Source of the DNA: Hortaea werneckii
Lineage: Eukaryota > Ascomycota > Dothideomycetes > Mycosphaerellales > Teratosphaeriaceae
DNA: 64,000 bases
Reading direction: 5' to 3'
Assembly: GCA_037044905.1 (NCBI GenBank)
Contig: JBAOKB010000020.1
Span: 310,001 to 374,000, forward strand
Shown here in pieces: positions 52,136 to 63,894 of the stretch. Made by a program: the position numbers and the translations under genes. Positions within the stretch are counted from its first letter, which is position 1. Every line of letters starts with the position of its first letter. The notes under the pieces were generated by a model. That model ran no database searches, had not been told where the DNA came from, and saw nothing but the letters and a program-made list of their open reading frames with translations.

Positions 52136-54935
52136 CTATTCGCTGATGCGTTCGTACAACAAGATATACGCGACCTTGTTGTCCTTGACGCCTTCCTTCC
52201 GCGCCGTCGGCGTCCTGCTCGGGGTACTCGAGCCATTCGTGTTGGCGACGGAACTCCACTGCTTCTTCCCGCCCGCCGTGCCATTGACCTCCGACCACGG
52301 CTTCTCCTCCTCCGGCTCCCGATCCGCCTCGTCCAGCCCTTGGTACATGTTGCGCTGCTTTTGAAGGTCCTGATCCGCCTTGTGCTGCTCTAGCGCCTTG
52401 GCGAGCACCTTGGGATCCTCCTCAGCGCCGCCTTCGGCAACGTCCTCTGGCCTGATGCGGCGGATGACGGTGTCGTCCATACGCACCCACTCGCGACCAT
52501 CCTGCCTCAAGACATCCACGGTGTAATGGCCGCCTGCGGCGGATTTGCCGTGGTGGTACACGACACTAATCAAGCGGTACTTGGGTGAACCCCCCCTGAT
52601 AGCGAGACCACCTCGCTTGTTCGGGGGGAAGACCTCCTTTGGTACTTCCAGTTCTAGCGGATATCCAACCTTCTTCCAGATCTTCTGAGTGCCTGTGAAA
52701 GTGCTGTCATACTGGAAGCGCTTCAGATGCAGGATGAGCACAGGCGGGAGCGTATCAATGAAGACTTGCTTCTTAGCCTGGTTGCTGCGTCCACCGAAGT
52801 CACCCGTAAGTGTCTCAGTACGCGTAATGCTCTTCAACGCGTCGACGATGTTGTTGACGTGGGAAGCACCGATATCGAGCTGCAGCGGCTTATAGGGTTC
52901 GAGTGTTACTGAGTCTTTCTGGCCGGGTACGCGCAGCTCAGAGCGCAGGTGACCACCAAAGATCTTGGTGACGGGAGATGGAGCGTCGACATGTCCCGTA
53001 GTGCGGGTGACAGCAGCCTTCTGCTTCTTGCCCACTTCCAACCAGCCATCCGCGGTCGTATCAGCTTCCGCATCTGGTGAAGAGGCGCCGTTGGCCTGCG
53101 CCTTCTCATCTGCCTGGGTCTGCATAACATGAACGCATTCATCGTGCAGCCCTTCTAGCAGGAAGCCCAAGAACTCTTCAGCGTCTTGCTGGTGTCCCCT
53201 TCTCATGCTCTGGAAGCGAGGTAGCTTCCTGATTGCGTCATATACATACTCTGGAATGATAGGCTCGCCATACTGCTCAAGCTGCTGCTGGTTGAGCGTC
53301 TTGCGCAGAACGCCCAGAGACTCCGCGCTGCCCAAAACTTTGAACTCGCGCATGAACATGATCATCGCGTCGACCAGAGGCGTTTCGCTCTTCATCGAGT
53401 GTACGGTGCGCTGACGAACCTGGTCTAGAAAAACGTAAAAGGGCGCGCAAAAAACGAGTACTTGGAGAATCTGCACTGCGGTCAGCGTACGCTCGCATCC
53501 TCGCCAGGCCCGCTGTACTTACAGAATTCATATAACACATGTTTCCGGTATTTACAAGCCCTCTGGGCTCAAGGAAAGAAAGAGGAGTTTCGCCTTCGAC
53601 ATTGTACTGGCGGAGTGCCTCGGCCAGAGAAGCGGCTCGAGGGGGTTGGGTGCCATTACTGACAACGGCGCCGTTGGTCTTCGCAGCTGCTGCACCTGCG
53701 CCAGCTCTTGCGCGCACAAGGTCTGCCCATGACTTTGGAGGCTCCACCTTAGCGGGAGTCTCCTTCGGCTTCTCTTGCTGCTCGGCTTGAGGCTCTGCGG
53801 TGGACGACGCACTTTGCTCGTCCTGCGTAGGGGTGGTGGCAGCCTCTTCAGGTGCTTTCGCGCCTTGCTGCTGTGCGGCTGGAGGCGATGGCTTTGCTTT
53901 GGACGCAGCGGGCAGATTCGGTACTGCAATAGCGGTCCGTGTGTCCTTTCTCGAGTGTGTTTGCGTGGAGGTTACTTTAGGGCTGGAAGTAGCGGCCTGC
54001 GCAGGTGTAGCGGGGGTTGAAACCTGAGTGAAGTCGCTTTCAGATGGTGCTTGAGAAGTCGCGGGTGTCTCAGGCTCAGATGGCGCGGCGATCGTGGATG
54101 TCTCTGATACTGGCTCTTGCGCTTTGATCTGTGCTTCCCTTGTTTTATCTACGATCTTCTCGTCTCTTACAGGCAATGCCACAGCGTCATCTGTCTTGCG
54201 CACTGTTTGCCGCCATCTTCTACGCGCCATAGCGCGGGGCGGGAAAGAAGACTGGCCTTCGGCGAAAGAGTACCAGGGTAAGCGCGGATAGTATGGGGTC
54301 TTGTGCTCAGGCGGAAGAGCAAGCGGGTTCAGCATCTGCACCTGCGACTGCCTTCTCGACTGAGGCGCGGAGGGTGCGGATGGTGTGGAGACGGCATCGA
54401 AGGTCTGCAGGGGCTGTTGCGGTTGAGGCGCCGGCTCCTGCTTCGGAGTGGGAGCTGGTGAAGCTGCCGTTGGCGGCTGCGTCTGTGATTGTTGAGGAGT
54501 AGGCTGCGGCATCTGCGGAGGCGTCGGTCGCGGCGAATGCATGGCTGGCGACTGCAATGCTTGCGCCTGAGGGTACGGGTTCGGATGCGCGATGGGGGTG
54601 TGGCGCGTGACTGGGGTCATTGCCGGCGCTGGTTGGGGCACCGAGCTGACAATCATAGGACCCGCTGGCTGGGGAAACTGAGGACGTGATGCATACGGGC
54701 CATGCTGATACGGGGTCGGCGGCTGCCATCGCGGCGGTGGATAACCGTATGGGGGCTGCTGATTAGGATAGTACATAGGCGGCGGGTAGGTCGCGTAGGG
54801 GTTGTGCATTGGCGAATGGGGCTGCTGTTGGGCCCAGGCATGATAATCCTGTTGCCGCCGCGACTGCCCATGCATCGGCATTGCGGGCATATGAGGTGGT
54901 TGGCCTGGTCCGGCCGCCATGTGATGGTTCATCAT
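52136..54935 (-). CDS. UBP3: Ubiquitin-specific protease, UBP3/USP10 type
   Basis: Two exons, 54935-53523 and 53470-52136, around a 52-bp intron (GTAAGT...TGCAG, phase 0), give 915 residues from the ATG of M-M-N-H-H-M. Residues 1-450 are Pro/Gln-rich and probably disordered. The USP domain begins with the Cys box LVNTGNMCYMNS (Cys467), and the intron falls exactly after it, continuing as ILQVLVFC. QQDAEEFLGFLLEGLHDE and the His box AGGHYTVDVL (His786) with WVRMDDTVI complete the active site. The domain order matches Ubp3/USP10, which with Bre5 deubiquitinates Sec23 and ribosome-linked targets. An unspliced reading would lose the catalytic Cys or His. Confidence 0.88.
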
Positions 54936-55722
54936 GACGGGTAGCAGTGAAGATGCCGCGCAGACGGCGGGTACCCGGTCCACTTAGACCAGTCCTGCCG
55001 TCTGGCGCTGGGCGAGAGAAGCTGAAGAGGGTCGCGTCGCGTCGTTAGGAACGTTTCGAGTCCACATTGAAGCTGCTTGACGCGATGGTTGGCGATAGAG
55101 ATGAGGTGATGCCTCAGGTGGAGTCGTTTGCTCGGTCCGCTTTGGAAATTTATTCCAACTGCTTCCCAGTCCTTCCAAAGCTATTACTCAGCACCTCTTC
55201 TCTTGTGCCGGAGACCTGGGGGGCTATGTGACAGGTGGTAGATGAATAAAGTACAATGCAACAGCGTGCAGCGCCGTTGTAAGGGCGAGTAATCGACATT
55301 CATCAAGAGGTGGATGAAGAGAAGCGCGGTACAATGTCAAAGTCTTGGCGGGTCTGTGCGCTGAAGCTCACTTCAACCGCTACGACAAGTTCATCACCTT
55401 GTTGAATAATGACGCAGACAAAGTCCTAGGGGAAATCGAAGCAGTGATCTTGTGTGGCCACATGATGCTAATTCATAGAGCATCAATGACCGAAGAAATC
55501 CACCCTCTTCCATACCATCATGCACCGACTGTCTTCAACTAAGCTCATCAACATTACCGACTTGCTTTCGCCGTCGGTCATACGGAGGCAATTACACTCA
55601 ATTCTGAGCCACATAGCAAAGCAGTCAACCTCAAGCCATGTAGCACAACACTCCCGAGCATCTTTAAAAACACAGAGTTGTACCACGAACACACGAACTT
55701 TTACATCTCCCCCCTTGAGGCC
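54936..55722. other. Intergenic: UBP3 promoter
   Basis: No gene supported; contains the UBP3 promoter and the 3' flank of the coiled-coil gene. Confidence 0.5.
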
Positions 55723-57264
55723 TCATTTGCCAATTGCCTTCTTCTTGTTCTTCTCTCTCGTCGACTGAGTCGACTTGCCGGTACGACTGTAGACGATCGG
55801 ACTTGCCGAGGATGCAGCGTTCGGCAGCGCCTTCTCACCGCTCCTCACTTGGAAGATGGCCCGTAAATCATTCAGGGAAGTCTTCCCCGGCGTCTCTGGG
55901 GAGATTCCCCGGGACCCAGCTTCTCCTTGTGGATGCTCAATTGCGGAGGGCTGCACATCAGCCGTGTCCTCTGCCTCTGTTGTTGTAAGGACCGGGTCAT
56001 GCTCTGACATCTTGTTCAGTGTGGACGATGGGCCGGAGTCCAGCTGCGAGACTCCATACCGTGGCAAAGTCTTCCGAGGCAGGACTACGATGTTTTCGCC
56101 CTCTTCAATACCATTTTCCATCGCCGTATCGATCTGCTCTCTGCTGACAGTGTTTTTCGGGGTACCTGAGTGCCTCTTTTGCATTGGCTCGACTGTATCA
56201 AGCTCGAGACGATTGTCAATGAAGTCGGCCATAGCAACAGATTCATCTCCCGTCTTCGGTGTGCCCTCATTCGATGCGCTGGCAGCAGCTATTCTGCGCT
56301 TCTTGCCTCCGCCCGCTGTCCTCTGCTTGATAGGTAGCTCTGAAGCAGCGTCCGCAAGCTTACGCTTCATCCGTGCTGGTGATTTGGGCCTGAGGCCCCG
56401 GCGCGCAACAGGCGCTGGCGGCGGTAGATCTACACGATTCTTGGCAGGGGAGTCGTCACCACGAAAGGTGATAGTCGAGGCCACGGATGCCTCCCGTTGG
56501 AATGCAGGCTTTGGTGGTGATGAGACGGCCGCGAGCCTTCCCCGCTGGAGCGCGGGATTCTGAGTGATTGCAGGATCTGGTCTCGGAGGTGGAAGCATGG
56601 TGTCTGATGGAGCAGTGTTAGCAATCTATACCAAATGAGATCTGTCTAGGGACCACGGACTTTGTTTGTCTTTCAACAGGGTCATCGCTTGAACAGTGAC
56701 GTCCTGCTCGACGGTTGCCCTGAACGAATCTTGAGAGCTCGAGTTGGCATCATCTGATTCTGTTGGGCGAGCTGGCTCGCTCGCTGAGCCCTTGGAGTCC
56801 GGCTTGTGTCCTTCAGCAATTGGCAACAAACGGGGAGCGGCAGCCCTTGTGTGCGATTGTGCCAGGTCTTGCACCTTCGCAGCCAGAGAGCTAGGATGTG
56901 TTAGCAGATGGCGATTCTTTTATATCGCGTAAGAGACATACTTGTGCTGTTCCAGAATCTCATCTACAGCGCCCCGGGATGCGCTGCAGTCTGTGCGGAT
57001 GCTGTTGAGTGAAAGAGTAAGATCTTCGTGAGAGCTACAAGCGTATTCAAAGCGTGTATGCAGATCGCCGATACGCCCTTCAATCTTGCTTTGTTTCTCT
57101 GATAGGCCCTTAACCTCCAGTTCAAGATTGTCGTGATTGAGCTCTAAAGTTGTCAACCTGCTGTTCAACGCGTCATTATCCTCTGCCAGGCGATCCAGCT
57201 TGCGCTTGACTTCTTGCGTGAGACGGTCAAGCTCTGACCCAATGCGTCCTCCTGCGGTGGTCAT
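55723..57264 (-). CDS. Coiled-coil, probably nuclear protein of unknown function
   Basis: Three exons, 57264-56942, 56890-56661 and 56603-55723, give 477 residues. The first intron is 51 bp (GTATGT...CCTAG, phase 2). The second is 57 bp with a less usual GTCCGT donor (CATCAG acceptor, phase 1), so that junction is less sure. Residues 1-110 form a continuous coiled coil (LDRLTQEVKRKLDRLAED onward). The remainder is disordered, with basic clusters KRKLAD and GGKKRRIAA that look like nuclear localisation signals and several S/T-P sites. No named family is recognised; a chromosome or spindle role would be speculation. Confidence 0.6.
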
Positions 57265-57720
57265 ACTGCCTGTGTCGTTGCTGATGGATAGTTGAGCGTA
57301 AATCAAGTGTGTAGAAAGCGGATGTGGGAACGAATGTTGATCTGGAGTTTAGCGAAGCTGCTAAGCTCGCGAAGCCGCTCCACTCGCAAACTAAACACAC
57401 GGTAAGGCCAGCAAGAAGCTGGATGCTGTAATAGAATGATAATGAATTATTGATTTATGACATGCTCGAAGAAACCACTCGTAAACTCGAACGTGTCATG
57501 CTATAGCCTGAAGGGGCAATTGCTCTCACCGGTGTCTTCCATCGCTCCTTCTCTTTTCAGATTTGGCGGTCGGCGTGTCAACAAAGCACCGCGGGGGCGT
57601 CTTCGCCTTTTTCCAGCACCTACAATTGCCTAACGCCAAACTATATGCGCTGCGCCGAGTATCCTCTCGTATCTGTACACTTTCTGCGATTGCACCAACC
57701 ACTTTTGTTAAGCGCGTAGC
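57265..57720. other. Short spacer between coiled-coil gene and MGR2
   Basis: AT-rich in the middle (57420-57470). No gene seen. Confidence 0.5.
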
Positions 57721-58234
57721 TTACTGCAACTTCCTGGAGCGGTCCAGTGGCATGATCATCGGCCTGCCATATCGGGCCTGTGATTTTCTGAAGGCTTCGG
57801 TGACGATTGGGGAGCTCTCTGTCCGGATGGTTGTGCCGATTGACATGAAGAAGCTGCGCACGGTTAGCACGGACGCCGAAGTGTATAAATCTTGGGGAAT
57901 TAAGAGCTGCATACCCGAACGTCGCTGCTGATCCTGCCATGTACTGTCCCAGCGTCCTAAGCATGCCGTTTGGCCCTGGGCCAAATCTTATGATGTTTGT
58001 CGCACCGAAGATGAAACCAATAATGATGCCGACAGCTGCTGCCCGTCAGCGTTTGTCCATGTCGCGCTGTCAGGATTGCACTCTTCACGTACAGCCTCCC
58101 ATCATAGCTCCCATCTTAGCTGCGAACTGTTAGCTAGGTTTCGGTTTAGACGGTGGTACGGTTGGTGTCGCACCCTTGTCGAAAGTGGACGGTCCTTGGA
58201 CAGCGCCACCGGCGCCTGCTGGCATTGGAGGCAT
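57721..58234 (-). CDS. MGR2: MGR2/ROMO1-type subunit of the TIM23 translocase
   Basis: Four exons, 58234-58174, 58119-58093, 58035-57915 and 57853-57721, give 113 residues; the second exon is only 27 nt. Introns are 54, 57 and 61 bp with GT..AG ends. The product reads M-P-P-M-P-A-G-A, then TFDKAKMGAMMGGSVG, IIIGFIFG, GPGPNGMLRTLGQYM and SAATFGFFMSIGTTIRTE. This is the two-helix Mgr2/Romo1 fold with its Gly-rich helices and the conserved GPGPNG loop. Mgr2 sits in the mitochondrial inner membrane and gates lateral release of precursors from TIM23. The C-terminal 35 residues extend past the usual end. No single reading frame reveals it; it is reconstructed from splice sites. Confidence 0.88.
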
Positions 58235-59170
58235 GTTTGGTCGTTTGGAGTGTCTGGCAGAATTGTTCCTGGAGCCTTCTCGCTATCCACTATAACTTGG
58301 TCGACGAAGCTGTGCTCGGGTGTCTGCTCGTAGTTCACGACCAGACGCTAGCTCCGCGGTTGCCGGCGCCGCTTTCCCCGCGCGGATGATGATGACAAAG
58401 GTACAAAGGCACGAGCCGCGAACCAGCAGCAGTAGTGAGCAGCACGAAGGAGTCGGAAGCGCCTTGGCAGCGTAACCGCTCGAGATCGCAAAACATTGTC
58501 GACCCCCGCTCTCACATGATGCCCGTTCAGTAGTAGCAGCGAGCGACCAGCAGTGCTAACATCGAGGTGAGTCTTTTACACGATTCAAGTGAGCGGGTGC
58601 AGCGGGCAGTGGGCAGTGCGGCAAGTGCGTCCGCACGCATTTCTGGCTTGTTCAAGATACTAGAGGCGGGTGGTTCTGGCAACCGGGTTGACGGACAGCA
58701 GCCGCCCGTGTGCGAAGCTCCTCCTTTCACGGCTGAAAGCATACGGTATCTCTCCATCCCATTTTTCTCCCGCATCGCCTAGCGGTTGGGCTGTCATTTG
58801 GCCCTCTCGCGGCTTCCTGGACGCCGGCATCCATACATAGTACCGATCGCGTTCCTCAGCGCCTTCGACTTCTACTCCCGCCTCGGCCTCGACTTCTCCT
58901 TTATCCCACACGCGACCAGCTGGCCCGTGCGCTGCTGATTGTTCCGACCACGAATGTTGACGACACGTTCAGCGGGCCGGTGCAATTGTTCAAGAGCTGG
59001 TACACGCAGTATTGTATCATTTGGCGGGCGAGCAGCGAGCTGAGGTGTACAGACGTGGAGCCTAGCGGGATTGGTTGTTGCGGTTGTCGTTGTTGCCGCT
59101 AAAGGAAGGAGCTCGCCCACCCCCTCATCACTACCACCTGCCGTGCCTCGTCCACACCACCACCACCCCC
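58235..59170. promoter_or_regulatory. Divergent promoter between MGR2 (-) and the FHA protein gene (+)
   Basis: No gene in this 936-bp spacer; it must contain the promoters of both flanking genes. Confidence 0.45.
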
Positions 59171-61401
59171 ATGACGGCAGTCGCTCCCCCGCTCTCCTTC
59201 CAACCCAACCCCCGTCTAGCATGGGGCTCTAATGATAGCGGCTTCGGCGCGACGGACTCCGACGAAGGGAACAAGATGATGTTCACCACCGGCCCACGCA
59301 AGACGGTACAGCGCCAAAACTCCTCCTCTTCTATCGCCTCGACCAATTCAACCGCATCCACTTCCACCATCTCAGGCTCCTCGCCGCAGACCAACGGCTC
59401 GAGCGCACCCACGCCGGACGCAGGGAGCTGGGCCGCGCGCAAGAAGCCCGCGCGAGGATTGTGGCCGCCGGGAAAGGCCGAGCCTGCCACTGGCATCTCA
59501 ACCGCCCGGCCTCAAGCCGTCAGCTCCGCAACTTCAGGTCCGACCGCCTCCTCCGCCATTTCCGCCCTCCATACCCCTCTTCTACCATCCCAGCAAATGG
59601 CCAACGGCACTGCGCATGCCAATGGTATGGCCCGGAACCAAGGCCAACCCGAAGCCCAAGCCATACTCCACCTGATTCCCATCAATGGCACATTCGAAAG
59701 GAAGACCATCACTGTCCCCATATGGCCAGATGTGGTCAAGATCGGCCGGCAGACCAACCAGAAAACTATCCCCACTCCCCTCAATGGCTTCTTCGACTCC
59801 AAAGTGCTCTCACGGCAGCACGCTGAGGTGTGGTCAGATCGAGCAGGGCACGTCTTCATTCGCGATGTCAAGTCAAGTAATGGAACGTTTGTGAATGGAA
59901 TGCGCCTGAGTCAGGAGAACAAAGAGAGCGAACCAAGAGAGCTTCGGGAGCAAGATGTGCTAGAACTTGGCATTGATATCGTTTCCGAAGATCAGAAGAC
60001 GGTCGTTCACCATAAGGTTGCGGCCAAGGTAGAGCATGCTGGCGTGTACGGCCAGGGTAATGACCCCTTGAACTTCGGTGAATTGGACCCAAGCGTTAAT
60101 GGCGGTTTGATGGCCACACCACAAATGAAGCGTGCAGGCAACCAGGGACAGGTCAATGGTCGAGGTGTCGGAGGCATCTCTGGTTTGACTCAGGGTGCGG
60201 TCAATGCGGGTGTGATCAACCAGCCTCAGCACATGCGGGCATGGCTGAATCCTATCACCACAGAGCATTTAGTTAAGAAGTTGAATGTAAGTCGGAAGCA
60301 TGTGAAACACATGAGTGTGTATACTGACAGGTATAGTCCGAGATGCGCCTCGCCATGCAACAGTCGCAAGATCTAGCCCGAGCGCGACAATTGATCGAGC
60401 ACATGCTCGGCGGCAAGGCTGAGCTTCCAGCGAAAGACTCAAAATCAAGCTCCGAAAAATCCAGGGCCTCACCAACCAAGGCTAAGGTGGACGTCAAATC
60501 GCACTTTTCTGAACCGCCGGCGCCGCCTCCGCAAGTGCCGCTTCCCGAGAAACCTGATGTTGCCCAGGCACTTGCCGACCCACTAATCCGACCTCTACTC
60601 AGGAGAGACGATGGGACCTTCCAACAATCTGCAAGTAGCTCACCCACCCGGACTGACCATTCTAGCGATATTCTTCGGCTATGCGAGGAGTTGAAGCTTG
60701 CCAAGGGCGAGCTCAGCACGCAGAGCGAGCGTATGAAGAACCTCGAGAATGAATTGCAGGAGGAGCGCAGGGCGAGAGAGAGCGCCGAAGAGAGAGCTCA
60801 AGGTCTACAGCGCCGTGACTCCCCGACTAAGGATAGCGAACACGAAGCGCACGGTTTGGACCGAGCCGTTTCACCGACTTCCACGCCAGATCTACAGACC
60901 CAACTCGATCGCTTGAGAGCTAGCATGGACGAAATGAAGCAGCAAATGGAACTCTACCGTCAACGTGCCGAGAGCGTCGAAAACGAGCGAGACGAAGCAC
61001 GTCAAAGTCTGGCCGAATTGGTTGAGCAGAAGCGAAAGGAAAATTCTGAAGGCTCCGTCTCGAGCTCTCCGCAACCTGCAGCGTCTCCAAAGCGTCCAAC
61101 ATCGTCATCAAGCAAGAACTCAGCCATCAACGGTCATGCTGTCGGCCCTGCTCCATCGACTCCTACCAGCAACACCTTGCTCGAACGCGCGGGCGTTGAG
61201 GAAGGCCAGCCAATCACGCTAGAGCAGGCCAAGGCCATCACTCAGCTACTCTCCCAGGAAGTTCTACAGTCAGAGCGCGCTACTGGGGGCGACAACGCGT
61301 TGGCGTACTACGGACGACCGTATGGCAGTGCAGCAGCCGTAGTTATCCTTGGCGTGCTGGTCATGAGCTGGGTCAATGGATGGCCCAAGATTGACAGATG
61401 A
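59171..61401 (+). CDS. Tail-anchored FHA-domain protein, SLMAP/PRO45/Far9-10-like STRIPAK subunit
   Basis: Two exons, 59171-60286 and 60337-61401, around a 50-bp intron (GTAAGT...GTATAG, phase 0), give 726 residues. A Ser/Thr-rich N-terminus precedes an FHA domain at about 188-275. It contains VKIGRQTN, LSRQHAEVW, KSSNGTFVNG and the downstream LELGIDI, that is, the Gly-Arg, Ser-x-x-His and Asn-Gly phosphothreonine-binding positions. A long coiled coil runs from about 480 to 610, and one transmembrane helix (AAAVVILGVLVMSWVNGW, about 703-721) ends the protein, five residues from the C-terminus. This is the layout of SLMAP, Sordaria PRO45, Neurospora HAM-4 and yeast Far9/Far10. These proteins bring STRIPAK to the nuclear envelope and ER and act in cell fusion and fruiting-body development. 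Confidence 0.85.
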
Positions 61402-62328
61402 AGATACTGGTACGATTGAATAGCAAAAAGCAGGGAAGAATTACTTCTCTCGACAACCAGCCCTCATCGCACCGACATCCGTCGCGCTTTGGGATTTGGA
61501 TTCGCCCGAGATCGCAGGGTACTTCCCGAATGCGCTGGCGGTGAGAGCTTGGGAACTTCTGCTGCTGCAAGCGCACAAAGCGTCGAGCTCATCGTGGAGC
61601 TTGGTTCCACGAGCGCCAACCGAGTGCACGAAGCAGAACTTGGCGTTTGGGGCTATGCAACACCGCAAAGCCACAAGACAGAGTCTCCCAGATTGTGCAA
61701 GCCAGCAGGAGGCCGATGGAAGGCAGCTGTCCAAGTTACACTGTTGGAGAGTTGGGAGGAGGGAAAAGATTGATGACTTTTTTTGGATGATGGTCCCTTT
61801 TCAGCATATGGACCCGGCGTTCCTTGAGAGAGTTGACAAGACTTTGCTTCGGATGGGATTCTGTTCTCTCTCTGTCTGAGGCATGCGTGGAGTTCATAAA
61901 GGCGTTTTTTTTATGCTGCCGTAATAAGCTCCTTCTCTGTTGTTGATTGGGAAGAAACGACGCGCTGATCGCGCTCCCGGGGGGAGCTGGGAGGGGTTTC
62001 CTTATGTATATACACTCGACCTGTCTCTTCTTGAATCAGAAGGATTTTATGTTTGATTTGTTAGATCACTGTTCCTTTTATTTGATTTCACGGGACATGT
62101 TTGGCATAGTCTGTGAAGGTTGTATAATAAACGCTTGACACAGATTGCGAAAAGGTGCATAGAAACAAGGAGAGCGGGAAGAAATCCTGCGGCTGTTGCT
62201 GCTGGCGCCTTAGAAGTCCAACAGCGTACGAGGTCAAGACTCAGCTTCATTGCTATGCGGAAAGACAAGTCCCGCTGACGAAGTAATTGGGAATTGGTAT
62301 ATGTTATGCTAAAAAAAAAAAAAAAAAT
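61402..62328. other. Convergent 3' spacer with a 17-A tract
   Basis: Between the FHA gene (+) and the oxidoreductase (-). A x17 lies at 62311-62327. A minus-strand frame at 61441-61734 has several Cys but no recognisable start, signal or family and is not credited as a gene. Confidence 0.5.
62311..62327. repeat. Poly-A tract, 17 bases
   Basis: Uninterrupted A run ending two bases before the oxidoreductase stop codon region; seen directly. Confidence 0.95.
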
Positions 62329-63894
62329 CTAATTCCATTCAGGAGACACCCGCTTCACGAACTTCATAAACTTGAAGAAGCCGACGGCATATTCGACATT
62401 GCCATACGGATCCTTGACCCGTTCCGGCCAGGCGATGCCCGCACCATACGTCCCCGGTAACTTAGCCACGTCCCCAAACGAACCCCCTGCGGATTCCTTG
62501 GCGTAGTTGAACTGGCCCGTCTCGTGATCGTAGTACGCCTCGATGTTCTTCCCGTCCTTGGTCGTCAAGGCGGGGATGGGATCGCGGGTATAGCCTATAG
62601 CCTGAACGACGAAGTTGGAGCCCGGGAGGTGCTGCTCGAAGACTTCCCGCTCCTTGCCCTTGTCGTAGGAGATGGCTTCGACGTACTGGCTGACAGGGCT
62701 CTGCGGGAAGACGTCCGGTTCTAGGTTCTCCTTGGCCCAGACGGCGGCTTCGCCTTTGAGGCCCGTGTTGTCGCGCAGGATCCAGCCGTCCATGTATTCG
62801 GCGTAGCGGAGGGCGTGGCGCGTGAACCATTTGATCTTCAGGTCGGGTTTGCTGGATGCGGCTAGCTGGTATAAGTGCCTCAGGACGAGGATGGCTGAGT
62901 GTGAGGCCCCGATGACTGATACTGTCGTCGGGCCTAAAGGCGATAGTTTCTGTGATAGCTTTGTAGGTGATAGCGCGGTGTCCAAGTCGAGCGCTGGTAG
63001 TCCAGATACTTTGCCTGGAAGTGAAGTCTCAGTTGGTGAGGCACCTGTGCACAAGATAAGGCGCTGTGTCTCAGCGTTTACGACGTCCGATCCGGATTTT
63101 TGAGGCGAATCGATTCGAACATTCCACTTCCCCGTGCTTTCGTCTAGCTCGCCTTGTGCGACCTTACCCTGTTGCGCGAAAACGCCTGGTGTTTTCTTCA
63201 GGCCTTCGGTGAGCACAAGGATCATGTCGGCAGCATGGCTTAATCGACAACCTTTCCCCTGATCGAGTGAACGCAGATCCTGTAGCTTGTCCGACTGTCC
63301 ACCGACAAGCTCCCCATCACTTTCGGAGGGCTCATCCCAGCGAGAGCGGGACGGCGTACCACTAACGATCTTCCGGAAAGGTGTCAAGGCAGTCGCAAAG
63401 TCTACAAACAGGCCGACTTTGGTGTTGGAGGGGACCTCCCGATACTTTCGGTTGACACGGCCCCCATCGAAACCATCGTCAACCCAAAGAATCGGCTCTA
63501 CTTTGCGCTCGAGCAAGTTTCCAACGCAGGTGACACCAGCCGGTCCGGCTCCCACAACGACAGCCGCATACTCAGAGGGCACTTCATGGGGAGTTGATCT
63601 TCCGCCTGACATTGTACTGGCTTTCCGTAGTACAACAAAGGATCTTGCAGGCGTCATTGGAAGTGTATTGGGAGCATTCGTGCAAGACCGCAAAGGCGAA
63701 TTTATGGGAGCTCGTCTCCGCCCTGTAGCTGAGGTGATTGCTCTACTGTACATCCTCTCCGGCGACCTGGACATGGTCGCCGACGTGAACGCCTGCATGC
63801 TCCCATGCTGCAGGCCACATGCAGAGGACGCATGACTGGCCGCTGCAGGCGCTGCAATAGCGCGCCGAGCAGCGACAGACGGTATCGGTGGCAT
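62329..63894 (-). CDS. FAD-dependent oxidoreductase (pyridine-nucleotide-disulfide-like)
   Basis: Single exon, 521 residues. The first 95 residues are rich in Arg, Ala and Ser and nearly free of acid, resembling a mitochondrial targeting sequence. The FAD-binding Rossmann motif VVVGAGPAGVTCVG lies at about 111-124. A second nucleotide motif, VSVIGASHSAILVLRHL, lies near 325, followed by IKWFTRHALRYAEYMDGWIL. ILCTGASPTETSLPG is the ATG-like FAD contact. The family is two-dinucleotide-binding flavoproteins, but no CxxC redox pair is visible, so it is not a classical disulfide reductase. Substrate unknown. The ATG at 63894 is the first in frame; an internal start at M-S-G-G-R-S-T would remove the presequence. 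Confidence 0.75.
   Translation of the reverse strand: MPPIPSVAARRAIAAPAAASHASSACGLQHGSMQAFTSATMSRSPERMYSRAITSATGRRRAPINSPLRSCTNAPNTLPMTPARSFVVLRKASTMSGGRSTPHEVPSEYAAVVVGAGPAGVTCVGNLLERKVEPILWVDDGFDGGRVNRKYREVPSNTKVGLFVDFATALTPFRKIVSGTPSRSRWDEPSESDGELVGGQSDKLQDLRSLDQGKGCRLSHAADMILVLTEGLKKTPGVFAQQGKVAQGELDESTGKWNVRIDSPQKSGSDVVNAETQRLILCTGASPTETSLPGKVSGLPALDLDTALSPTKLSQKLSPLGPTTVSVIGASHSAILVLRHLYQLAASSKPDLKIKWFTRHALRYAEYMDGWILRDNTGLKGEAAVWAKENLEPDVFPQSPVSQYVEAISYDKGKEREVFEQHLPGSNFVVQAIGYTRDPIPALTTKDGKNIEAYYDHETGQFNYAKESAGGSFGDVAKLPGTYGAGIAWPERVKDPYGNVEYAVGFFKFMKFVKRVSPEWN

Noticed and set aside
61441..61734. Minus-strand Cys-containing frame (ends ...MRAGCREK)
   Set aside because: No ATG with a signal peptide, no convincing upstream exon and no family pattern; it lies in a 3' spacer between converging genes.
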